Below, piece after piece: positions 10,755-20,101 of a DNA stretch of 64,000 bases. Origin of the DNA: Eucalyptus grandis (taxonomy: Eukaryota; Streptophyta; Magnoliopsida; Myrtales; Myrtaceae); contig NC_052614.1 in assembly GCF_016545825.1 (NCBI RefSeq), forward strand, positions 63,586,528 through 63,650,527, read 5' to 3'. The position numbers were made by a program, and so were the translations under genes. How positions within the stretch are numbered: the first letter of the stretch is position 1; each line of letters begins with the position of its first letter. Below the pieces are notes generated by a model that worked only from the letters and a program-made list of their open reading frames with translations, was not told the DNA's origin and made no database searches.

Positions 10755-11732
10755 GGGGAAAAGTGCCAAAAAAGTCCTAAACCTTTTGCGCTTTATGTCG
10801 ATTTAGTCATAAACATTTTTTGGTCGATTCAGTCTAAACCTTTTTAAGTTGTGCCAATTCAGTCATTTCCGACCAATTTTAGCGGATTTTCTTGAGCGGG
10901 CGCCGGTCAGTGACGTGGCATGATTGTCCGCGTGGACAACTTTTAATAATATTTTAATTTTTTTTTATTTTAAAATTTTAATTTTTTTTTTTTTGTCTTT
11001 TTCCTCCGGCCCGGTCGCCGGGGTCCGACGACCGGCTAGAGGTGATTGCCGGCAAGGGCGAGGCCGACCTCGCCGGATCGGCTCGACCTCGCCAAATCCG
11101 GCGGGGCGATGGGCGAGGCTCGAGCGGCGGTCGACCCTCGCCGGCCCTCGCCGGATCGGGCCATGGGCGAGGCTCGCCCTCGCCCGGCCTCGCCGGATCT
11201 GGCGAGGGGAGCCTCGCCCATGGCCGGCGAGGCGGCGAGGCTCGCCTCGGATCCGGTGAGGGCAAGCCTCGCCCATGGCCGCCTCGCGAGATTAGGCCAT
11301 GGGCGAGCTCGCCTCGCCCATGGCCTCGCCCATGGCCGGCGAGGCTCGACCTCGCGGTCCGGCGAGGTCGAGCTCGCCCTCGATACGCGGGCGGCCATGG
11401 GCCCTCCCTCGGTGGTCGCTTTTGGCCGGTCGCCAGGACCTCGGCGACCGGCTGGAGGAAAAATAAAAAAAATAAAAAAAATATTAAAAGTATTTTAAAA
11501 ATATTTAAAAAAAAAAAAAATATTAAAATATTATTAAAAGTTGTCCACGTCAGCGCCGATCATGCCACGTCAGCCGGCCGGCGTCTAGTCAGTAAAATCC
11601 GGCTAAAATTGGCCGGAAATGACTGAATTTGTACAACTTAAAAATGTTTAGGACTGAATCGGCACCAAAAAAAGTTTAGGACTAAATTGGCACAAAGGCA
11701 AAAGGTTTACAACTTGTTTGGCACTTTTCCCC
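10755..11732. mobile_element. Non-autonomous TIR DNA transposon (Mutator-like), 978 bp, with target-site duplication
   Basis: Long terminal inverted repeats of about 200 bp (10755-10958 and about 11522-11732) begin ggggaaaagtgccaaa on each strand and share words such as ttcagtcatttccg, gacgtggcatgat and gtggacaacttttaataat. The flanking repeat tatgtaat (10747-10754 and 11733-11740) is the target duplication; it can be read as 8-10 bp because of the G/C run at the ends. The paralogous site near 39840 has a single copy and no insert. The core (11000-11460) is very GC-rich, built from gcgaggctcgcc-type words. It gives overlapping open frames in all directions and no protein domain. Length of TIRs and target duplication suggest a MULE-derived MITE. 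Confidence 0.88.
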
Positions 11733-11740
11733 TATGTAAT

Positions 11741-14311
11741 GTCTCAAGTTGTTATCGGATGCCAAGCTAGACCTACTTGTACAAATGCACGATTACAGCA
11801 CGTCGTGTCATTTAATATATCTTATTTACAATTTACTTTCTTTATGTGAAGTAATAATCTTTATACGATTTTTTCTTCCATAGAATAGTAACTCCTCTCT
11901 CTCTCTCTCTCCCTAATGAAAGAGATTCCTTGGCACCTTCCACGTGGACGGTGTGATTGGGGTTTGAATGATTCTCTACCAAATAATTAAATTATTCATT
12001 CTTTGAATTCCGCCATTGATTTTTTTTGTTTTTTGTTTTTTAAGGTTTTCATTACGTGATTGCTTCCAAACTGGCGGCGTTAAGGAATTCAAAATTGAGG
12101 AGCCCTTGTTTTCAACTCCAACGTTGACTTGGTCCGTCCATGTTCATGTGGCGATCTAAAAGTATCACGTGTCATGACTTCGGAATCAATAATAACTTGG
12201 CTTCAATCATTCACATATATTTGGAGTAGCTTTCATGTAAATTTAAGCATAAGTTCCATTCTCTCGTATACGAGCCTATATTAAATTCGAGAGAAAGCGA
12301 GCGTAAGTCAGGTAGTTTCTCTCTATATCTTGCGACCTCTTGTAAATTTTACGAGGCAGCAACCTTAGCATAGTGTTCGGGGACCGTGTGCACTGATTTT
12401 TTCTTGCTAATGCACTATGCTTTTGAGAAGTGCCACAATTCACTTCACTGCTTTAAATAATTCAGTCCTCTTCTATACATGATGGGAGCTTTCAGGGAAT
12501 TTCTGTGGGAGGGTGCTCCCTCAACAGCAACTGAACACAAACTCTTCTTCACCATGACATTTTCTATTGCCGCTGCAATTGGGATTGTTCTGCGATGAAT
12601 GTTATGAATCAAAAGTCTCGTCTCATCGAGCGGTGTCGCTGTCTAAATGCTTTTACGGCATCGCCCTCCATTCTATGTGGGGGAAGCATCTGATTCTCGT
12701 GGAGGAAAGAAAGAGTAGAAGAGGGATTTGAGGAAATAGCCGACCTAATGAAAGCAAAAAGGAGGATAAGACGAGAGACGAGGACCATTTGCAAGATCAA
12801 CTGCTAGGAAAATTAGCGTTGACCTCATGGAAATGACTCGAGACAAAGTTGGCAACTCCATTTCCTGCTATCTTTGTCTTTCTTTTTGCATGAAAGAACA
12901 GCTGGAGAGCTCTATGAGTCTATCAGAAAGCACACAAAAAGAGTGCACTTCATTATAGAACAGAAAATAGGAGACTACTAAAATATGAAAGACTGAAAAG
13001 GATGGATCGGATGTATATTATACAGCAAGTTAAGGAAAAAAAGGGCATGGGAGCTGCACAAAGTAAACAAAGCTCCTTCCTGTTGACTCGTGGCGCATTG
13101 TTGAGTCTTGCAAGATCTTAATCAGAACAAGCATATTCAAGCCATTTAGTGGAGGCAAGTGTGAGCCTCTAGCCTTCCTTAATTTCTCGGCTGCCTCAAT
13201 CAATGGATTTTTCAAATAGGTGTCTAGAAAACACAGCAAATATCAAGAAGTGAGGAAAGTTCAAGGAAACATGGCCTGTGAAGAGCCGGTTGAGGTCTCT
13301 CTGCTCTACTAAACTCGTTAAATGAAATACTTGGTCAGTTTACTATAGCAATTCAAAGATATGATGTGAGACATTGCTTTTGGAAATTAAAAGCAATGAC
13401 TTGACCTCATTGAACCATTGTCACCGGAAGGTAACATCTGCCTTTTTGTAGAAACTGCTGTTCTTACAGTATAGTCGTTGCGTGATCTCGTGGAATAGTC
13501 TATGATCTGAAATTTCCGAGAACAAAAGGTCCCAAAGGGATTGTGCAGCGTTCTGAAGAGTCGCAATTTGGACTGAAGAAGATATGCCAGCTAAAGGAAT
13601 CGATGTGAGAATAGAGTCCTAAAGAGATTACATCAGATACTTCTGAGGAAAGGCATTAGCTTCATCATATGATCATAGCAGCAGTTACAGATATGATATA
13701 TCATAGCCAAGACTAGGACGATATACATTTCACCAATTGACTAGCGCTCACCCTTTGAGGATCTTCGCATCATTCTCAAGCAAGCAATGTGGGGACCATT
13801 ATGCGTGTGCACATACATACAGGAGAGGAGGGAAGAGAGCAAGAGAAGAAATTATTATCTGGATCGAGTCTTTGTTTGACCATTATCCTGCTTGCAGAAG
13901 ACAGGATCCTACATAAATTTTTGTGATGAAATTTGCTTTGTCTATTATGTCATAATCAAACTCGACACTTGATTTTCCAGTTTTGGGGGAGTCAGCTGAT
14001 GTAAATTCATGAGCAAAGTTTGCTCATTGCATTTTATATTCAATTACATCGATTCATCTTTAGACGTAAAATGAGGATGTACCCAGGAGGCTCTGATGAG
14101 TAGGCCACAGCAAAACATATATCATGATAAAGAACAGTGTGATATTGCATCTAACTTCGACTTAATCACCATTCAGACCACTTCCATAGAATTAAGACAC
14201 TAAAATTTCCCACCACCTACTGGAAAATCTTAGGTTCCTATTCTTCTTTCATTTTTTCTTTTGTTGATGACTTGACCAGTGAAGGTGACATTTGGGAAAC
14301 ATGAGCTGTGT
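11741..14311. other. Duplicated non-coding block, no recognised gene
   Basis: About 2.5 kb, most of it matched at 39850-42410. Short open frames on both strands are not conserved as frames between the two copies, because small indels shift them, so they do not look protein-coding. It may be decayed intron or flank of the MYB-like gene that follows on the minus strand. Confidence 0.5.
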
Positions 14312-15026
14312 TTAGTTGCTCTGATCTTGGAAGCCAAAGTCATTGAGCATACTATTGAAATCAAAATCCAACAGGACTTGGTCCTGTTTGGAACCGCTGT
14401 TTGCAAACCGCGAATAGCTGCTCTTCATTGCCACAGAACATGAATGGGAATGACTCGAAACTTCAGGCGTGGATGATGGTACATGGCTAAAATCCGAAAC
14501 TTTAGTGAGACTTGGAGGACGGAGAAGACTCGACTACAAAGTGGGTGTTCCTAGATTGAAGTTCTGCTAGTGAAACCTATTGATATATCTGCATATTCCT
14601 GATTCTTGGTCACAGGTTCAATTGAAGCCAAGTTCCGTGCTCAGTCCTGATGACTAGAGTTACTTTCAGAGAAGCCATTTGCTTCAGTAGCTCCTTCAGC
14701 TTGGTGTTCCAGGGGTTCTGCACATCATACAAATAAATAAAACCATCAACTTGGAAGTGATTACTGATTACCTGCATCGATGTAAATCTTGGAATGTTTG
14801 GCCTAACTTAAAAAGTTGCGGCCTTTTGTTGAAGTCTAATCAAATAAACTAGCGTAAGGAGTCTTTGATTTTGGAATGAACTTTTTGACGCTCGACTGCT
14901 TCCTATGGTTAAAAAAGGAGTGTATATGGTGTCATCTTCCTCCTCAGTGAAACCTCCATGCTTTACGTCTGGCCTCAAGCAAGTCAGCCACTTTAGCCTG
15001 CAACTCTTGCCGCAGGGGTTAAGCCC
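14312..15026 (-). pseudogene. R2R3-MYB transcription factor relic
   Basis: A decayed DNA-binding transcription factor. At 15026-14892 the minus strand reads [20 protein letters not shown] followed by [15 protein letters not shown], the end of the R2 repeat and start of R3. At about 14718-14676 it reads NPWNTKLKELLKQM, the end of R3 (family: KNHWNTKLKK). A C-terminal segment ends DFDFNSMLNDFGFQDQSN with a stop at 14312-14314. Between these, frames are broken and most of the R3 helices are missing. The Arg after GLN is Pro here, and the R2 start is not found. It is best read as a pseudogene. The last codons are also in the second copy of the duplication, which breaks off inside them at 42443. 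Confidence 0.75.
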
Positions 15027-15189
15027 TTCAACATCCAAAAAAAAAAATGATCCCGTTATCATCCGGATGAAACAATCAAGTTCTTCAAGAGAAGACAGAA
15101 CTTGAAAACTTTACCCAATCATAAGAATCCAGAACTCCACTCAACAATGTTTCTTGCAATTTAGCAAACAAAACATGAATGGAATGCAA

Positions 15190-15450
15190 CCCACCCGTGG
15201 GCAGCCACGTTGATATTTGTTCTTTCTTGCTTCAATGTGGTCGAGAGTTCGAATCCCTATATTACTATCGCGATTTAAGTGAGGGCCTGGCGGTGGGTTG
15301 CCGGGCCAGCTTCCCTTGAGATATAGTCGTCCAAATAGCTTTGGCGAGGTCCGTCGGTGCCACTGGGCACCGGAGGGCCGTGTGACCCCGATTAGCATAA
15401 GCGAAAGGAGGCTAAGGTGGATCCTCGGTTATTAAAAAAAAAAAAAAAAA
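15190..15450 (+). mobile_element. SINE, family A, full copy with 18-bp target-site duplication
   Basis: A 261-bp element ends in an A-run (about 15434-15450). It is flanked by the perfect repeat aacatgaatggaatgcaa (15172-15189 and 15451-15468). A pol III B-box-like word, agttcgaatcc, lies at 15246-15256 near the 5' end, as expected for a tRNA-derived SINE. It has no coding capacity and would have moved with LINE machinery. Short open frames in it are not genes. Confidence 0.9.
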
Positions 15451-15468
15451 AACATGAATGGAATGCAA

Positions 15469-16608
15469 TGGCCATCACGAACAATCAGCACAAAATATTT
15501 GGAGAGAGAAGGAGAGACAGAGTCATAGAAAAGAAAAAAAAAGAGAGAGAGAATAGATTGTCAAGCCTCGAGCAACGGAGAAAGAGACACGAGTCTTTTA
15601 ATACGTGACTTTGGTCCTTGCCTGCACTTTGTTTCAGTACTTAGTTTTAGAGAGAAAGAGCTTTGAGATGAAAGAAGATGATAGCTGGCTCCAGTTTAAG
15701 TTTGTAGGGTTTTAACTTTTTCGAAAATTCGTGACGGTTTTTACTATATAAAAAACTTTGGGTGAGTACGAACGTGTCCACACTTATCAGTGTAGTGGTT
15801 CGGCCCTTGTGCTTAATTTCAAAAATTGATCTGGCTGGTTCGATTTTTCAAGCTTGAGCTGATGCAGTTGTTTCCAGGTAGATCTGTTTTAAGCTGGTTT
15901 GACGGTTTCTGAGTTGAACCGGAGGTTTAATATCAAGAACCGAGAATCAAACCGGTACAGGCCGGTGCCAAGATTTTGAACCAAGAACCGATTAGTAATT
16001 ATCAAATATGCCAACGATAGCTATGCAGCATTTTACGAAATGCATGGAACAAATATAACACCGCGCTCTAGACCTTTTCCCCCACTTTTAACGATTTTAC
16101 AATTGAATGAGTCATGGTCCTGAAAATTCGCTTTTACGAAGTTGAAAATGAAAATTACTAAACTAGAAAATATTTATATTGGCCAAATCTAATTTTAGGA
16201 TAATATTTTTCAGTAAACATGAGGATTCTAGAAATGAGGTTCTCATTCCTTGAATAGTCTACTTGCCTGGTGAACCTGTGGATCAATCCCCCCAGTAGTC
16301 TTCTCATCATGAAAGCTTATTACGTCATTTCCTCATTTTCATTTAACGTGAATAAAACTGTCCAAATGCCTATGAGACGCTGGTACCTCAACAAATGAGT
16401 TTGTTCAAGACTCCTGAACGTTGATCCATTAGTAGACTCATCAATGTTTTCATGGTACAAAATGTTGAGTCGCCACAAGTAGAATGAGGCAACATGTGGT
16501 TCCTCCAGCAAAATCTTCGTTAGTTCATCGATCACCAAGGTCCTTTGACCACAGAACAGGCCATTGAGATGGCTGGAGTAGCGGACCACACCAACCAGAA
16601 ATGCCATT
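15469..16608. other. Non-coding stretch
   Basis: Purine-rich microsatellite-like sequence (15530-15600, gaga and aaaag words), then AT-rich sequence. A minus-strand open frame at 16320-16607 follows the LRR relic but matches no family I know. Nothing else is recognisable. Confidence 0.4.
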
Positions 16609-17250
16609 TTAAGTAGAATAAGATATCAAAGTCACAGAAATCAACCAAATGCGTAGCTTTAGGAACTCGAAACTAGACTGGGGCCTCTCTATGGCACCTT
16701 GAAATCCATTGCCTCGTAAAATGGGGACCCTCAACTCCGGTAGAGATCCCATCCAGGACGGAAAAGTATCCTGGATCTTGTTGTTTCCAAAGTTGATGAA
16801 CTCTAGCATGGGGGAATTGGATGATGACCTTGGCAACTGATTGAGACCCAAGTCGATCATCTTCAGTTGTGCAAATCTTCCATAAAAACTATTACTTTGC
16901 AGATTCAGTATCAAGAGAGAATTACTAATATTGACGAGACAATCTGGAAACGGTCCAGTTAACTCGTTGGAGGACAAGTCAAGTGTGATTAAAGAACACA
17001 AACTGCAGAGCAATGGGGGGAGTTCACCTGCAAGCTTATTATTAGAGACAAGGTAGGAGTTCATGGACGGTGGCGGTATTGGAAATGGCCCGCCGATCAC
17101 ATTTAAATAGAGGTCTAATGTGCGCATACGGCTGCGTGGAAGAACTGTTGGGTGATGATCGACCCAGTCAAGAGGTTCCGAGAAGCATGGAGGATTCCAG
17201 GGCTTCACTGTTCCAGACCCATCGAGGCATCTGACGCTTAATGTTTTTTG
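16609..17250 (-). pseudogene. LRR receptor-like protein fragment (RLP/Cf-9 type)
   Basis: The minus strand encodes several plant extracellular leucine-rich repeats: SLITLDLSSNELTGPFPDCL, LLILNLQSNSFYG, QLKMIDLGLNQL, LEFINFGNNKIQDTFPSWMG, LPELRVPILRGNGFQGAI. The NKIQDTFPSWMG-type repeat is typical of the last repeats of receptor-like proteins in pathogen sensing. There is no signal peptide, no N-terminal cap, no transmembrane segment, and the frame stops at 16609. It is therefore a remnant of about 200 residues of a gene normally 800-1000 residues long. Confidence 0.8.
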
Positions 17251-17817
17251 TGGATAGGTCTAACGACCGAATGCCCGTCCCTAGAATATTCATGAGTAAA
17301 ATATTGACAGAAAAATTGAAGACTATCGGCCAAATAAAATTGATGCAAACTGATCACAACCCTTTTTTTTTCCGATAGTTTGATATGTTCTCAATTAATC
17401 CATTTGAAACAACTAGTGTCAAACTTGTACCAAGTAAGGCTAGCCTCATACTCATACTGAATAAGAAGCTGAATATTCATGAGTAAAATATTGACAGAAA
17501 ATTTAGGAAGACATCATCATACACAGTGATATAATAATTGACATAGTCTTATCTTTGCTAAAATAAGTCAAATAAAAACTAGGTAGTGATATGACTTCTC
17601 TTTATTGTTGAATATCATCTTTGAACTATTTCTCAATTTAATGTAATTCCTAAGCTTCCAAAGTCTTTACATCAAAAGAGTTCAGAGGTTAGCTAACGTG
17701 AATGCTAATGCCATTATCTAGCCCTCAAATTTACATAGTGGCCTGTCTACATTAGCAACATCTCTCTAGTTACAGGCACATGGTTTGAGATCTGAGGCAA
17801 TCGCAAATTTAAGGGAG
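17251..17817. other. AT-rich non-coding stretch
   Basis: I see no gene. A direct repeat of about 25 bp (containing attcatgagtaaaatattgacag) occurs at about 17288 and again at about 17474. Confidence 0.4.
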
Positions 17818-18045
17818 GGTATATTTATTACAAAAGTATTAGTTTGGAGTTTTTATGGTCAAACAAATTAATTTTGGGTAAATTTATTATAAAAATACAA
17901 GTTTGAGTTTTTGTGGTCATTTAGGTTAAATTTATCACAGGTGTATCTGTTTGGAATTTTTCGTGATTAAAAAAATAATTTATGGTAGATTTGTCATAAA
18001 TGTACTAGTTTGGAATTTTTCAGGTTATTAAGCCTCATTTTTAAG
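17818..18045. repeat. Diverged tandem repeat, about 58-bp unit, dispersed family
   Basis: About four units share the frame aaatttatcataaatgta, then gtttggaatttttcgtggt. The same family recurs at 32340-32480 and 62990-63560. Such arrays sit at the ends of some plant MITEs, but I could not define the element borders here. Confidence 0.6.
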
Positions 18046-19004
18046 AAAAAACTTTGGATTAAGTGTGGATGTGATGTTGAAATGTTATATCATTAATTCC
18101 ATAGACAAATTGATTTTTCTTTACATGATTTGATGGCAATTTTTAATCTATTATAAGAATAATACTCTTTTCTGGATAACAAAAAATCAAATAACAAATA
18201 ATTATAAATTGATCTGGGGCCAACTCCTTCAAGAATTTATGATTTGCAACAAACTATTATTCTCATAGTAGCCCAAAGACCATTATACTAATAAAGCCCA
18301 TCTTTCTTTCAAGAATAGTTGTAGAATAAACAGGTTTATTTAAATGATATTTACCTTGGAATTTTTTACACGTGTTGGGTCCTAGTATCTACAAGTAGCA
18401 TTTCTCTTTTCTTTAGGCCCATCGTGATAATTAAAATTTTCAGAACCTCAAATCATCGTACTAGTATTGAGACATTCTGTATAGTTGGAACAAAGCAAAC
18501 GTTTTACATGGCAAGGGTTTATATTGCTGGAAAATTAAGAATAAACTGGGAAACACATGTCCTTAAATATTCATACATTTCTTTCCTTTTCCCTTTGGCA
18601 AAAAGGACTGGAAGCTTATGTTGTTGTTGTTTTCTCCAAAGGTTCTTACTAAGCGAAGCGATAATCGAATGAAAGACGGCGTGAGGGGTACTTTGAAGCC
18701 CCCAAATTCCCGCATCAACGACGTTGGTGGATTGCACTGCATGAACTAAATTTATGTTAAGGAAATAAATTAAGGATGAAGAAAGTTCCGAAGTATAGCA
18801 GAGAACGTGGTCGGTACCGTCTTTTTCACATATCTCGTTATCATTTAGTTGTTATGTTGGCTTCAATATTTATGACTTGCTGAGTCGCTGTGGATGGTGG
18901 ATCCTATTCACAATGAGCATGATGACTAATGATACTTGGGCATAAAAAATAACAGAAATTATTGACTTGTGTATTGACGCTTCTTTGGTTGGACACTCCG
19001 CAAA
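18046..19004. other. AT-rich non-coding stretch
   Basis: Short open frames at 18424-18672 (plus) and 18519-18737 (minus) have no recognisable domain. Nothing else is seen before the LTR array begins. Confidence 0.4.
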
Positions 19005-20101
19005 AGTTAAATATAAAGAAGATAAGAGAATTAGGAAATTTTTTGTATAACTCGATATATAGAAAAGAGTATATAAAGAGTTTATTTATAGGTTTATGAT
19101 ATAATTATATAAAGTAATATATATCAATCAAGATATATACAATCAAATGAAGATATACGCGCAATCTTGAGAAATATAGAAAATCAATAGAAATATCAAT
19201 TATTTCTAATATAACCAAATATCTTAATTATCTCTAACATCCTCCCTCAAACTCAATGTGACATAAAGAAGTCAAGTGGAGTCTGAATTAATATCGCCCA
19301 ATGCCATGAAATCTTATTTCTCTAACGACACCACGGGGCATCGAGCTTGTCGGTCCATGGTGGGGCAATGTTTGAGACAGTCTTCTAGATCTGGCTTGTC
19401 TGAGGGTATTGAGTTCGGTGATTGTGTCAGCTTCTCGAAATGACACGCGAAAGATCAAGAATTGAATGGGAAACAGTAAATGGTGTATATGGCTTACTTG
19501 CGAAACATCAACTAAGTGACCCGGCCTATACGACTAGCATTATAGCATTAAGTAGCCTATACGGCTGACTTATAAAATAGCTATTGGATTGTGGTTTGTG
19601 CAGCTAGCATAAAAAAAAAAAGCCATCTCCATGAAGAAGGCTCAACCGAACAATGCGGTCAATGCGATTAGCATTGAAACTTGACTATCATAGAAAGGAC
19701 TCGATTAGGTGCTTTTTCATATGAGACTTGTGTGTACAAAGTGAACATTGTTGAGTAGCGATGATGGGGATGGATTTATTTGGATGTGCACCAAGTAAAA
19801 AACATAAATCTAAGGTGCACCCGGTGCACTAAGATTGCTTTGGGAAAGAAGGCTCTGATACCAAGTTAAATATAAAGTTGAAAAGATAATTAAGGAATTT
19901 TCTATATAATTCGATATACAAAAAAGAGTACATAAAGAGTCTATTTATAGGTTTTATTATATGACTATATAAAGTAACATATATCTATCAAGATATATAC
20001 AATCATATGGAGATATCTATGCAATCATGAGGGATACAGAAAATCAATAAAAATATTCCAATTATTTCTAATATAAGAAAATATTCTAATTATCTCTAAC
20101 A
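19005..20101 (-). mobile_element. TRIM-like LTR retrotransposon, copy A, complete
   Basis: A small element of about 1.1 kb on the minus strand. Its 5' LTR is 20101-19864 and its 3' LTR is 19239-19005. In minus-strand reading each LTR starts tgttagagataatt. A primer-binding site complementary to initiator Met-tRNA (tggtatcagagcc) lies at 19863-19851. The internal part (19240-19850) is about 600 bp, has no coding capacity, and ends in a purine tract (tttgagggagga) next to the 3' LTR. Short LTRs (about 235 bp), no pol and small size define a TRIM. Movement would depend on another element's enzymes. Confidence 0.85.

Larger units (their letters stand above)
8788..14350. repeat. Segmental duplication, copy 1 (paired with 37909-42443)
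   Basis: From gaccatgc at 8788 in RNC1 intron 4, the sequence matches the copy at 37909 in the same orientation and order: RNC1 exon 5, the arabinogalactan peptide gene, the AT-rich stretch, and the 12.4-14.3 kb block, ending at cattgagcat at 14350. The main differences are the 978-bp transposon at 10755-11732 (only here) and a non-homologous patch (about 12070-12365 here, 40180-40490 there). Scattered small indels show that the copies are not recent. Confidence 0.92.

Noticed and set aside
11036..11626. Overlapping open frames of 100-194 codons in several frames
   Set aside because: They come from a GC-rich low-complexity transposon core with few stop codons; no domain and no conserved frame.
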